Part shown: positions 25,463 to 33,342 of the stretch, one piece after another | Layout of the letters: each line of letters starts with the position of its first letter | How positions within the stretch are numbered: position 1 is the stretch's first letter | Origin: Fimbriimonadaceae bacterium | GTDB taxonomy: Bacteria; Armatimonadota; Fimbriimonadia; Fimbriimonadales; Fimbriimonadaceae | DNA: 64,000 nucleotides | NCBI GenBank assembly: GCA_019638775.1 | Contig: JAHBTD010000001.1 | Location: 1,054,001-1,118,000 of the forward strand | Direction of reading: 5' to 3' | Notes under the pieces: generated by a model | Seen by the model: the letters and a program-made list of their open reading frames with translations, nothing else | Database searches by the model: none | Told to the model about the DNA's origin: nothing | Position numbers and translations under genes: made by a program

Positions 25463-26083
25463 TTAGGCCGACTTCTTTCGTCGTCGGAGAAGGGCAAGAG
25501 CGCCCATCCCGAGAACTGCCATGGTCGCAGGCTCCGGAACCGGTCGTGCCTCAAGGTAGATCGCCATTTCAGGCGTCAGGCCTTGGCCGTCCCAGTTGTT
25601 CAGGTCACCTGCATTGGAGTACCAGAAAGTGCCGTTATCGGCATAGATGCTGTTCTGGGTGTGACCGCCCATCTGGTAAGCGTCTCCACCGCTGCCACCA
25701 ACTGTGCTAAGAGCAAGCCAGTAGCGCTGTCCGTTCGTCAACGAAGCTGGCGAAAGACCAGCGGTAACGAGTGTCAGGGTCGTCGAACTTGTCGATGTGA
25801 AGCCCGACGAAGCCAAGATTGTGCTTGTCGGAGCGTTGCCACCATCGGCAAGTAGAAGGAATTGGAATGTCGTCGGCGATGCACCTTGGGCCAGCATATA
25901 AGCGCCAGCTACTGTGGCAACATCACCGGTTGCACCCGAGTGAATGAAGCTGTTTGAATAGATTGGTGTTGCCCCTAATGGGAACCACCACGGACCGATA
26001 TCTGGCGTTTTGTCTATGACCACATAGGCCTGAGAAAGGGTTGCCCCCATTGCAAAAACTACCAACAAAGTTTTTTTGATCAT
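25463..26083 (-). CDS. PEP-CTERM sorting-domain protein, paralog 2
   Basis: A 206-residue paralog of the neighbouring genes, with the same signal peptide (MIKKTLLVVFAMGATLSQAY) and middle blocks (NSFIHSGATGDVATVAGAYM, ASPTTFQFLLLADGGNAPTS). The sorting signal is VPEPATMAVLGMGALALLRR with RKKSA. The segment after the signal (DKTPDIGPWWFPLG) differs most between paralogs. It has its own promoter block and terminator, so the three genes are separate transcription units rather than an operon. A GGAGGATTCTG ribosome-binding site is identical to that of paralog 1. Confidence 0.9.
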   Translation of the reverse strand: MIKKTLLVVFAMGATLSQAYVVIDKTPDIGPWWFPLGATPIYSNSFIHSGATGDVATVAGAYMLAQGASPTTFQFLLLADGGNAPTSTILASSGFTSTSSTTLTLVTAGLSPASLTNGQRYWLALSTVGGSGGDAYQMGGHTQNSIYADNGTFWYSNAGDLNNWDGQGLTPEMAIYLEARPVPEPATMAVLGMGALALLRRRKKSA

Positions 26084-26133
26084 CAGAATCCTCCAAACTT
26101 CTACCCTGATTCGCATATACAAACCAGGCCACG

Positions 26134-26182
26134 CCAGTATACAAACGACCGCAACATAAGTGTAGCTAGCACAATTACGGGG
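26134..26182 (-). promoter_or_regulatory. conserved upstream element of PEP-CTERM paralog 2
   Basis: CCCCGTAATTGTGC at the distal end and GTATACTGG 30 bases downstream, nearly identical over the whole block to the element of paralog 1. The remaining part of the 342-base gap shows no gene, only the terminator of paralog 3. Confidence 0.6.
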
Positions 26183-26362
26183 AATGTGGCCTGCCAAAGG
26201 CTCGTTATGGGCGACCGCAGTATTGCAGGTTCCCTGCTTCTCCAAGTCGCACTACAGTTACCCTTACTACTTTATGTAATCTTAGTACGGTTCAGCGACT
26301 TCCCAGTGGCCCGGCCACCAAACTCAACCTTTGCTCTGCAACTAGAGAGCGACATCCAGCGA

Positions 26363-26402
26363 CAAAAAATGACCCCCGCACCCAAGGATGGGGCGGGGGT
26401 CA
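26363..26402 (-). terminator. rho-independent terminator of PEP-CTERM paralog 3
   Basis: The stem TGACCCCCGC/GCGGGGGTCA (26370-26402) is followed on the minus strand by six T, 23 bases after the stop of the gene at 26426. Confidence 0.87.
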
Positions 26403-26425
26403 ACTCGTGTGTCAGATAACTTAGG

Positions 26426-27046
26426 TTAAGCTGACTTCTTTCGTCGTCGGAGAAGGGCAAGTGCGCCAATTCCGAGAACAGCCATCGTTGCAGGCTCCGG
26501 TACCGGACGAGCTTCCACGTAGATCGCCATCTCAGGCGTGCGATTTTGGCCATCCCAGTTGTTCAGGTCGCCAGCGTTTGAGAACCAGAATGTGCCGTTA
26601 TCGGCATAAACACTGTTCTGAGTGTGAGCTCCCATCTGATAGGAGTCTCCACCACTACCACCGACCGTGCTTAGGGCAAGCCAGTACCGTGTGCCGTTGA
26701 CCAATGAATTAGCCGAGAGCCCAGCCGTTACCAATGTCAGCGTCGTCGAACTTGTCGACGTAAAGCCTGACGAAGCCAAGACCGTGCTGGTCGGGGCGTT
26801 TCCACCATCCGCCAGCAGCAGGAATTGGAACGTGGTTGGCGAAGCGCCCTGAGCCAACATGTATGCGCCACCTACAGAGGCCGAATCGCCGGTAGCTCCA
26901 CTGTGGATGAAGCTGTTCGCGTAAATTGGGGTTGTGCCGAGTGGGTTCCAAAACGGACCGACATCTGGCGTTTTGTCAATTAAGACGTATGCTTGGGACA
27001 GTGTTGCCCCCATCGCAAAAACTACCAACAAAGTTTTCTTGATCAT
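26426..27046 (-). CDS. PEP-CTERM sorting-domain protein, paralog 3
   Basis: A 206-residue paralog. The signal peptide is MIKKTLLVVFAMGATLSQAY, the middle region contains NSFIHSGATGDSASVGGAYM and QFLLLADGGNAPTSTVLASS, and the C-terminal signal is VPEPATMAVLGIGALALLRR with RKKSA. It is closest to paralog 2 over the central TSSTTLTLVTAGLS block. ATG 27046 follows GGAGGATATTG; the TTG just upstream is unlikely. Tandem triplication with individual promoters suggests dosage or variation of a surface protein. Confidence 0.9.
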   Translation of the reverse strand: MIKKTLLVVFAMGATLSQAYVLIDKTPDVGPFWNPLGTTPIYANSFIHSGATGDSASVGGAYMLAQGASPTTFQFLLLADGGNAPTSTVLASSGFTSTSSTTLTLVTAGLSANSLVNGTRYWLALSTVGGSGGDSYQMGAHTQNSVYADNGTFWFSNAGDLNNWDGQNRTPEMAIYVEARPVPEPATMAVLGIGALALLRRRKKSA

Positions 27047-27096
27047 CAATATCCTCCAAATTCACAAATTAAATGGAATATTCAATCTGCGTCCCC

Positions 27097-27145
27097 CCAG
27101 TATACAGACCTTAGCTTTTTTGTGTAACTGGCATAATTACGGGGG
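27097..27145 (-). promoter_or_regulatory. conserved upstream element of PEP-CTERM paralog 3
   Basis: The distal block CCCCCGTAATTATGCC and the GTATACTGG core are conserved at 29-base spacing, while the sequence between has diverged from the other two copies. Conservation limited to these two blocks argues that they are functional. Confidence 0.6.
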
Positions 27146-27259
27146 CATTTGAACCTGAATGACCTTTCTCAGAGCATTTCCGCGTACGGCTTCACGCTGG
27201 CCTGCCCTGGGATATACAATGGGAGCTTATCCCATGCTTTGGCTGGCAATGACGGACCC

Positions 27260-28516
27260 CTAACCCTCTTTTGTAAACACATCCAACCGACCATCAAGCG
27301 CCACTTCAATAACGGTAACGTAAGGGTCGCAAAGCTCGCCCGGGACACCGATATACGCCACCGAAGGCGTCTCCAGCCAGCCTGCGCCGCCTTGCCGCTT
27401 GAACTCCAGCGGCTGTCCCGAAGCCAGGTGTTTCACTCCAAGGATCTTGTTGCGCACGCCCTTGACGGCGATGAACTCGTCTGCCTTGCCATAGAACATC
27501 AGGTAGAGCTTGGTGCCGTCGGCAGATTGGGTGGTCGGGCCGAAGAAGTGGGTCGCGGGCAGGCCGGGACGCGTGCCGTAAACTGCGGCTTCGTTTCGCT
27601 TGATCCACGCTCCCAACTCTTCCAAAACGTTCGCCTGCTCGTCAGGGACCGTGCCGTCCTCCATAGGGGCGATATCGAGGAGGAGGTTTCCGCCGCCTGA
27701 AAGCACCTCGGCGAAGATGCGGATGACCTGGCGCGGGCTTTTGAAATTGGTATCGACCGGGCGATACCCCCAGTTGTCGTTGATGGTCATGCAGAACTCC
27801 CACGGCCCTGGGGGCGGGATGATCGGCTGCCCCTGCTCGGGCGTGGCGTAGTCTCCGTGTCCGCGCATGCGCGAGTTCAGAATCATGTTCGGCTGCCATT
27901 GATGAAGCTGTTCCCGAAGCTCAGCCATACGCCACTGCTCGGCTGTGCGCTCCCAGTCGCCGTCGAACCACATCAGGTCGATGGGGCCGAACTGGGTGCA
28001 AAGCTCCTCTAGCTGTCCGCGATGAAACTTGAGGAAGTTCTCCCAACGCTCAGGATGATCGCCGTCTTGGCTGTAGGCGAAAGGGTTGCCTTTGTCTTCT
28101 GGGTTGCCGGAGGTGAGGGAGGCGTAGTCGGGATGCGACCAATCCAGATGCGAGAAGTAATAGCCGACCTTGAGCCCGTGCTTGCGCAGGGATTCGGCAT
28201 AGGGCGTGATGAGATCGCGCGCGGCGGGGGTCTTCTTGACCACGCTCAGGTCGTTCTGCTTCGTATCCCAAAGCGCCACGCCGTCGTGATGCTTGGTGGT
28301 GAGGACTGCGTACTTCGCCCCCGAACGCACAAAGAGATCGCTCCAAGCATCGGGGTCCCACTTCGACGCGGTGAAGCCGTCGAGCTGGCTCATGTATTCG
28401 GGATATGTGGTCTCTTTGTTGAAGAAAGACCAGCTTTCGCTGGTGCCGTTGACGGCGTAAATGCCCCAGTGGATGAATATGCCGAGCTTGGCATCGAGGA
28501 ACCAGTCTTGCATCAT
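27260..28516 (-). CDS. alpha-L-fucosidase (glycoside hydrolase family 29)
   Basis: A 418-residue GH29 enzyme. The N-terminal block is WFLDAKLGIFIHWGIYAV. KYAVLTTKHHDGVALWDTKQ follows, and IDLMWFDGDWER carries the candidate nucleophile Asp. SGGGNLLLDIAPMEDGTVPD closes the barrel, and a short C-terminal beta domain ends the protein. It hydrolyses terminal L-fucose from glycans. No signal peptide is seen, so it is probably cytosolic and would act on imported oligosaccharide. It lies downstream of a sugar ABC transporter on the same strand, separated by a repeat hairpin; a fucoside or similar sugar is a reasonable guess for that transporter. Confidence 0.92.
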   Translation of the reverse strand: MMQDWFLDAKLGIFIHWGIYAVNGTSESWSFFNKETTYPEYMSQLDGFTASKWDPDAWSDLFVRSGAKYAVLTTKHHDGVALWDTKQNDLSVVKKTPAARDLITPYAESLRKHGLKVGYYFSHLDWSHPDYASLTSGNPEDKGNPFAYSQDGDHPERWENFLKFHRGQLEELCTQFGPIDLMWFDGDWERTAEQWRMAELREQLHQWQPNMILNSRMRGHGDYATPEQGQPIIPPPGPWEFCMTINDNWGYRPVDTNFKSPRQVIRIFAEVLSGGGNLLLDIAPMEDGTVPDEQANVLEELGAWIKRNEAAVYGTRPGLPATHFFGPTTQSADGTKLYLMFYGKADEFIAVKGVRNKILGVKHLASGQPLEFKRQGGAGWLETPSVAYIGVPGELCDPYVTVIEVALDGRLDVFTKEG

Positions 28517-28551
28517 TTGCGATTATCCAGAGTCCAATCGTGAATCAAAGG

Positions 28552-28628
28552 GCTATCAGCTATCAGCTATCAGCTATCAGCTATCGGCGATCAGCAATCT
28601 CCTCATTCGATAGCTGATCGCCGATAGC
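28552..28628. repeat. GCTATCA heptamer array with 20-bp hairpin
   Basis: Four exact GCTATCA units from 28552 are followed by GCTATCG, GCGATCA and GCAATCT. Bases 28580-28599 pair with 28609-28628 at 19 of 20 positions around a 9-base loop. The array lies directly after the stop of the sugar-binding protein gene and may terminate its transcript. Confidence 0.85.
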
Positions 28629-28638
28629 CGAGAGCTTC

Positions 28639-29667
28639 CTACTGCAGATACTTCGGATCAACGTCCTTAAAGCCCCAATCCCTCAACTGCTTACCCCAAT
28701 CGTTCAGGTTCGCTTGGGTCACTTTGACCAGTTCCATCTTATACACGCCGCTGACTTCCTTCTTCTCGACGATCTTGTCCACGATCATCTTCACACTTTC
28801 GTAGCCCCAGTTGTAAACCGGCTGCGCCAGGAGAACGGGGGCAATCCCCTTTTCGATATAGGCCATCTGTGCAGGAAGGCAGTCCACCGCCACGATCTTC
28901 ACTTTGTTTGGGTCGAGGTCGTTCAGCAACGAGGTCGCAAACAGAGGCCAGCCGCCGATCATCGCCCAACCGTCGATCTGTGGGTTTGCCTGCATTGCCC
29001 GAACTACGGCAGCGCTCGCATCTTGGGCAGTCTCGGGGTGATAGAAAACACCCACGATCTTGATGCCGGGGTACTTCTTCGCCTCTTCTTGTGCACCTTT
29101 GACGCGGATTTGCAGGTTCGGAGCGTTCTGGTTTCCGGCGAGGATGGCAACATTGCCCTTGCCACCGTTCAACGCGGCTAGCTCCGCCATGGTCTGCACT
29201 CCGCACTCCATATTGTCCGCACCATAGAAGGCAAACCTTTTTGAGTCGGGCGCATCGGAATCGAAGGTCATCACCGGCACGCCCTTATCAACCGCGTCGT
29301 TGATCGCTCCCGTAACCTTCGCCGCATCGGAGCATGAGATGAGGATGGCGTCGGCACCGTCGTTGACGGCTTGAGCAATTCGATTTGCTTGCTCTTGGCC
29401 GTCCTCATCGGGAGGCGTTCGCCAGTCGATCTTGATCTCGACGCCCAGCTTCTCCGAAAGCTCTTTCGCTGCCGCATCCGCGCCTGTATGCGATGCCGCA
29501 AACACCGCATTGCTCGAACTCTTGGCGATCATCGTGATCGTGTAGCTTTTCTTGTCGTTCGAAGCAGTTGGCGTTGGGCTGTCTGCGGAGCCGCTGCCCT
29601 TATCGCCACAACCGAGCCCTGCGAACAACGCAAAGACCGTCAAACCTAAAACCAGTGTCTTTCTCAT
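28639..29667 (-). CDS. sugar ABC transporter substrate-binding lipoprotein (RbsB-like)
   Basis: A 342-residue periplasmic-binding protein of the ribose/galactose type. The lipoprotein signal MRKTLVLGLTVFALFAGLGC has the lipidated Cys at residue 20, followed by a Ser/Thr/Pro linker. The two lobes contain YTITMIAKSSSNAVF, GADAILISCSDAAKVTGAIN, VPVMTFDSDAPDSKRF and DGWAMIGGWPLFATSLL. The sugar bound cannot be told. It overlaps the upstream permease by ATGA. No ATP-binding subunit gene is adjacent, which is unusual because these transporters normally carry an RbsA-type double ATPase gene in the operon. Confidence 0.9.
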   Translation of the reverse strand: MRKTLVLGLTVFALFAGLGCGDKGSGSADSPTPTASNDKKSYTITMIAKSSSNAVFAASHTGADAAAKELSEKLGVEIKIDWRTPPDEDGQEQANRIAQAVNDGADAILISCSDAAKVTGAINDAVDKGVPVMTFDSDAPDSKRFAFYGADNMECGVQTMAELAALNGGKGNVAILAGNQNAPNLQIRVKGAQEEAKKYPGIKIVGVFYHPETAQDASAAVVRAMQANPQIDGWAMIGGWPLFATSLLNDLDPNKVKIVAVDCLPAQMAYIEKGIAPVLLAQPVYNWGYESVKMIVDKIVEKKEVSGVYKMELVKVTQANLNDWGKQLRDWGFKDVDPKYLQ

Positions 29668-30752
29668 GCTGATCCTCCATCGAGCGACTTCGATGACTTC
29701 GAAGCCCCAAATCGTGTACTGAGTCTATCAATGACCACTGCTGCAATGATAGCGAAACCAACGATGATATTCTGATAATTCTGATCGAGATGCAGGGTGA
29801 TGACGCTTTGTTTCATCAGCGTGATCAACAATGCCCCCAAAAGCGCGCTAATTGCGCTGCCCTTCCCTCCCAGCAAACTCGCCCCACCCACCACGGCAGA
29901 AGCGATGACGATCAGCTCATAGGTGCTTCCATCTCCACTGCTCGCCGAACCATAGTACGAGGCCGCTAAGAAAGCGGCGATGCCCGCCGTGAGGCCACTC
30001 ATCGCGTACACCTGCATCAGCGCGGGCTTGATGCGTATTCCGCTGTATTGAGCCGCGATCAAGTTACCGCCGACGGCGTAGATATTCCTCCCCGCCACAG
30101 TCTTGGTGAGATACAGCCAGCCCAAGATTGCGATGACGATCATCATCAGCATCGGTACCGGATAGAGCCCTTTGCCCATGCCGAAGGTGGCCTTGGCAAA
30201 GTCGGTGAATTCGGTCGGGAGAAGGATGCTTTGGGCTTTGGTGAGAACGAAGGCAACGCCTCGAAAAAGGAGCATTGTACCAAGCGTAATGATGAACGGA
30301 TGGACTCCCAGTCCGCAGATCATGATGCCGTTCAGCGCCCCGCAAACCACACCGATCCCACAAGCCAGAAGGAACCCAAGCCCAATCATGAGCGGACCGG
30401 AGTCTGCATAGCCTTTAAAGACCATCGCCATGACAACGCTTGCCAAGGCATAGATCGCCCCAACCGAGAGATCGATACCTCCTGAAATGATAACGATCGT
30501 CGCCCCCACCGCCATGATCGCAAAGACCGAAGTATCGGTAAGCACTTGAAAGATCGTATTGGCGTTGAGGAAGGTGTTGACGACAGCGCCGCTTGTACGA
30601 TCCGTGTAAGTGCCGGCGAAGTTCGTGAGGACGGAGCCCAGAAGAAGAATTACGACGCAGATGCCAAACTGCTGAGACCCAACGATGGCGGTAAACGTGC
30701 GCTTCATGCGATGCGGCAAGACTCCTGTGCCGGAGTTTAGCACTTGGTCCAC
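29664..30752 (-). CDS. sugar ABC transporter permease (RbsC-like)
   Basis: A 362-residue permease with 8-10 membrane segments. Conserved blocks are TIVIISGGIDLSVGAIYALA, GLGVHPFIITLGTMLLFRGV, GNLIAAQYSGIRIKPALMQV and GGASLLGGKGSAISALLGAL. These are typical of the BPD_transp_2 family (RbsC/XylH). The GTG start at 30752 gives about 15 residues more than an internal ATG at 30707 that begins MKRTFTAIVG; neither has a clear ribosome-binding site. It shares a 55-base intergenic region with the divergent small Sm-like gene and is the first gene of the operon. Confidence 0.9.
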   Translation of the reverse strand: MDQVLNSGTGVLPHRMKRTFTAIVGSQQFGICVVILLLGSVLTNFAGTYTDRTSGAVVNTFLNANTIFQVLTDTSVFAIMAVGATIVIISGGIDLSVGAIYALASVVMAMVFKGYADSGPLMIGLGFLLACGIGVVCGALNGIMICGLGVHPFIITLGTMLLFRGVAFVLTKAQSILLPTEFTDFAKATFGMGKGLYPVPMLMMIVIAILGWLYLTKTVAGRNIYAVGGNLIAAQYSGIRIKPALMQVYAMSGLTAGIAAFLAASYYGSASSGDGSTYELIVIASAVVGGASLLGGKGSAISALLGALLITLMKQSVITLHLDQNYQNIIVGFAIIAAVVIDRLSTRFGASKSSKSLDGGSA

Positions 30753-30807
30753 GTCCCTTGAGATGGCGATTCGCCCTCTCCGAAATCCGGTACATTACAT
30801 CAACGCT

Positions 30808-30990
30808 ATGGAACCGAGCATTCTCCGCCGTTTTGTCAACCAGAACATTGCTGTCGTCAGCATCTCAAACGACCACACGGTTCATGGCATCCTTCAAGCC
30901 GTCGACAACATCATGATTCTCGTCAACGTCGAGGGGCAGTTAATGGCCTTTCCTCTGGCGACCGTGAAGTTCGTCAAAGTGATCAAGTAA
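30808..30990 (+). CDS. small Sm-like/SH3-barrel protein
   Basis: A 60-residue protein, MEPSILRRFVNQNIAVVSIS then NDHTVHGILQAVDNIMILVN and VEGQLMAFPLATVKFVKVIK. The alternation of short strands, the G-x-L-x-x-V-D-x-x-M-x-L-V signature and the size suggest an LSm/Hfq-like or related small beta-barrel. It is not a recognisable Hfq, as there is no conserved Hfq N-terminal helix with Q8 nor the YKHA motif. RNA binding or multimerisation is a guess. It is convergent with purE, and its stop is 7 bases from the purE stop. Confidence 0.72.
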   Translation: MEPSILRRFVNQNIAVVSISNDHTVHGILQAVDNIMILVNVEGQLMAFPLATVKFVKVIK

Positions 30991-30997
30991 GGCAACG

Positions 30998-31483
30998 CTA
31001 ACGGATCTCGTCGTTCATCCTGCGCACAAGGTCTTTGAGCGAGCTCTCATACTGTTGTAGCTTCTCTGCTAATGCCTCGTCGGCCGTCGCCAGAATCTGC
31101 ACAGCAAGCAAGCCCGCATTCTTGCCCCCACCGATTGCAACTGTAGCCACTGGAACACCGGCTGGCATCTGCGCGATGGAGTACAAACTGTCTACGCCTC
31201 CGAGCGCCTTAGTGTGAATGGGGACGCCTATCACCGGCAGAGTAGTAAGCGAGGCGGTCATGCCCGGCAAGTGCGCCGCACCCCCAGCCCCGGCGATAAT
31301 CACCTTCAGCCCACGAGAACGCGCTGACTTGGCGTATTCGACCATTCGCTCTGGAGTGCGGTGGGCGCTGACGACTTCGAGTTCGAACGGGACGCCGAAT
31401 TCGATCAGCATGTCGGCGGCAGCCTGCATCGTCTCAAGGTCGCTCTTGCTGCCCATGATGATGCCGACGAGTGGGTTGACCAT
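30998..31483 (-). CDS. purE: 5-(carboxyamino)imidazole ribonucleotide mutase (PurE, class I)
   Basis: A 161-residue class I PurE, the usual length. The N-terminus is [17 protein letters not shown]. The SAHRTPERM substrate loop and [20 protein letters not shown] with [20 protein letters not shown] are all present. It converts N5-CAIR to CAIR in purine synthesis. ATG at 31483 is selected because the conserved domain starts five residues later; a longer upstream reading adds a non-conserved leader. purK is not in this window. Confidence 0.95.
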   Translation of the reverse strand: MVNPLVGIIMGSKSDLETMQAAADMLIEFGVPFELEVVSAHRTPERMVEYAKSARSRGLKVIIAGAGGAAHLPGMTASLTTLPVIGVPIHTKALGGVDSLYSIAQMPAGVPVATVAIGGGKNAGLLAVQILATADEALAEKLQQYESSLKDLVRRMNDEIR

Positions 31484-31515
31484 AGCATCATCATACCGGG
31501 ACGAGGTCGCGGGCT

Positions 31516-32217
31516 TTAGGGGGCGATATCCTTTTTGATCCACTTCGCGTGCATGTCAAAGAAGACCTGGTTGCGGCCGCCGTTGTGTGCGCTCCATCCC
31601 TTCTGCGGGGGCTCGCTTCCTCCCACTGCCCAGAGCGTGTGCGAGTAAGACCACCAGCCTGTCTCGTAGAAGGGGGTCATCAGCCATTCCTGCTCGCTGA
31701 CCCCGACGTTCTTGGCCTCGCAGACGGAGAGCGGAGAACGGCCGCGAGTGAAGCGCGGGGATGTGGGGTCGGTTTCGGCAAGGAGGTCGGAGATGTATGT
31801 GCTGAAGCCCCTTGTCGGATCGTCGATTCCGTTCTCCTTCCACACACCGTTGAAGTGGCTTTTCCATCCGCTCAGCTGGGATGTCGTCAGGACCGGGGAG
31901 TGATAGATGCCGACGTTCTTGACGTAGGGATGCCAGAGCGGAAGGAAAGAGCCGACCGGCGAATACCGTTTTCCGCCCGAATTCACCGGCGGGGTGAGCT
32001 GAAGCCACGCATCCTGAACCCAAGGCATGAGATCGTCATAGTCGTTGATGTACATCTCGTTGCCGATGGCGATCTGCCGAAGGTTGGATAGACAGCCCGT
32101 CCTCTTTGCCGACTGCTTCGCCTGGGCAAACACCGGAAAGAGAATCGCAGAAAGGATGGCGATGATCGAGATGACGACAAGAAGCTCAATGAGCGTGAAT
32201 CCAGTGAGGCGTCGCAT
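31516..32217 (-). CDS. pseudopilin-like protein with prepilin signal
   Basis: A 233-residue protein. MRRLT is followed by [19 protein letters not shown], with cleavage expected after Gly6. [20 protein letters not shown] leads into [20 protein letters not shown], as in the pseudopilin at 23635. The end [18 protein letters not shown] resembles the H-X9-DG signature of the DUF1559-like group, with DMHAKW replacing DGHAKW. It lies just upstream of purE in transcription order, 32 bases away, though functional linkage is unlikely. Confidence 0.87.
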   Translation of the reverse strand: MRRLTGFTLIELLVVISIIAILSAILFPVFAQAKQSAKRTGCLSNLRQIAIGNEMYINDYDDLMPWVQDAWLQLTPPVNSGGKRYSPVGSFLPLWHPYVKNVGIYHSPVLTTSQLSGWKSHFNGVWKENGIDDPTRGFSTYISDLLAETDPTSPRFTRGRSPLSVCEAKNVGVSEQEWLMTPFYETGWWSYSHTLWAVGGSEPPQKGWSAHNGGRNQVFFDMHAKWIKKDIAP

Positions 32218-32285
32218 GATGGCCTAGTCTCCCCTAAAGCCAGTGTCAAAGCTGTCTCATTTAAGTAAGTTTAATCCTGCCTTTG

Positions 32286-32732
32286 CTAATCGGACTTCTC
32301 TGCTCGGTCTTTAATCGCGTTGAGCGTATTATCCAGATTCTTCACAACGATGCCGTGGATCACCTTCTTCACCAAGATGCCAAGCGTCGGCACGTTATAT
32401 TCGTAGTTGACGGTGCTGTTAAAACGAGTGCCGTTGTTCTCTTCTTTGAATTCCCAAAAAGCGTCGAGCTGATCGTAGTCACCCTTGACCTGTTTGCTGG
32501 TGCATGTATGAGCAGCGTCGTCCCAGATGTCTTCCTGAGTCCAGCGCACCTTCACGCGAAACTGCTTGATGATCCCGACCCATTCGCTGACAACACGGTT
32601 GCCCTCTTGCTCTATAACGGTGAGGGAAACGAGGTCATCCATGAACTCGGGAAAGGAAGCGTTGTCCTTGGCGATTTCGTAGACGTGCTCCAGCGGGGCG
32701 TTGATCCAGACGGTGGTCTCGACGGTCGGCAT
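32286..32732 (-). CDS. SRPBCC-family protein (polyketide cyclase/START-like)
   Basis: A 148-residue single-domain protein with the START-like pattern: VETTVWINAPLEHVYEIAKD, SFPEFMDDLVSLTVIEQEGN, ending in a long C-terminal helix (NLDNTLNAIKDRAEKS). Members bind hydrophobic ligands, for example lipids or quinones as in CoQ10-binding proteins. The ligand here is unknown. No signal peptide. A heptamer array lies 25 bases upstream of the start. Confidence 0.85.
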   Translation of the reverse strand: MPTVETTVWINAPLEHVYEIAKDNASFPEFMDDLVSLTVIEQEGNRVVSEWVGIIKQFRVKVRWTQEDIWDDAAHTCTSKQVKGDYDQLDAFWEFKEENNGTRFNSTVNYEYNVPTLGILVKKVIHGIVVKNLDNTLNAIKDRAEKSD

Positions 32733-32756
32733 GATTGCAACTGTACCGCTTCTTTA

Positions 32757-33198
32757 GCGATCAGCAATCAGTGATCGGCTATCTGGTCTAGTGAGCTTAT
32801 GGGGCTGATATTCTCATTTCATTCCTCAATCCTTCTTTGCTCGACATTCGTGTAGCCTCCTCTCTTGGGAGGGCGGAAGCATGGTATTCCTCCTTTAGCG
32901 ACTTCGTGGTTCCTGGCTTCCTTGTGAGAAATAGCCTCTCTCACGCAAAGCTCGCAACAATCGCCGAGGTAGGGTTGAGGTCTCTGCGAACTCTGCGCCT
33001 CTGCGTGAGCTTCCGTTTTGTTTCTCGCAAAGACGCAAAGCCCAATCAAACAGTTGCGGTGCAGGCATCCTTGCCTGCCTATTGTGGTGTTGCACGGCAT
33101 CAACAGAGCGATGCCCTCCCGGGTGTTGTGCACGGCAACGACAGAGCCGTTGCAGTCCCAGACCTCCCTATTCATCACTCCTCGTTCATCATTCATCG
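32757..33198. repeat. non-coding repeat mosaic
   Basis: The 610-base gap between genes holds no convincing CDS but several repeat types in a row. They are: heptamers GCGATCA, GCAATCA, GTGATCG, GCTATCT (32757-32784); a GACTTCGTGGTTCCTGGCTT stretch; CTCTGCGCCTCTGCGTGAG followed by CTCGCAAAGACGCAAAG in about 32985-33040; GTGCAGGCATCCTTGCCTGC near 33060; and heptamers TTCATCA, CTCCTCG, TTCATCA, TTCATCG (33171-33198). Sequences of the third and fourth kinds are, to my knowledge, scattered through genomes of many environmental bacteria. Confidence 0.7.
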
Positions 33199-33342
33199 TT
33201 TCCCCACATACGAGCGTTGCCCTTCAGCCCTTAACGCCATTATCCGATTTCGGGTACAAATGAAGGCACCTACAAGGGCCAAGTTTTGAAAGCTGCAAGC
33301 CAACACTCTCAAGCCAACGTCCCCCATTCCAATGCTCCGAAG

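Noticed and set aside
25182-27145. Sigma-54 promoters for the PEP-CTERM genes
   Set aside because: No GG-N10-GC pair at the right place is shared by the three upstream regions.
28552-28628. Array resembling a CRISPR
   Set aside because: The 7-bp units are contiguous with no unique spacers, and no cas gene is in the window.
32837-33289. A 150-codon open frame on the plus strand
   Set aside because: It is translated from short repeats in a non-coding mosaic, and its product shows no domain pattern.
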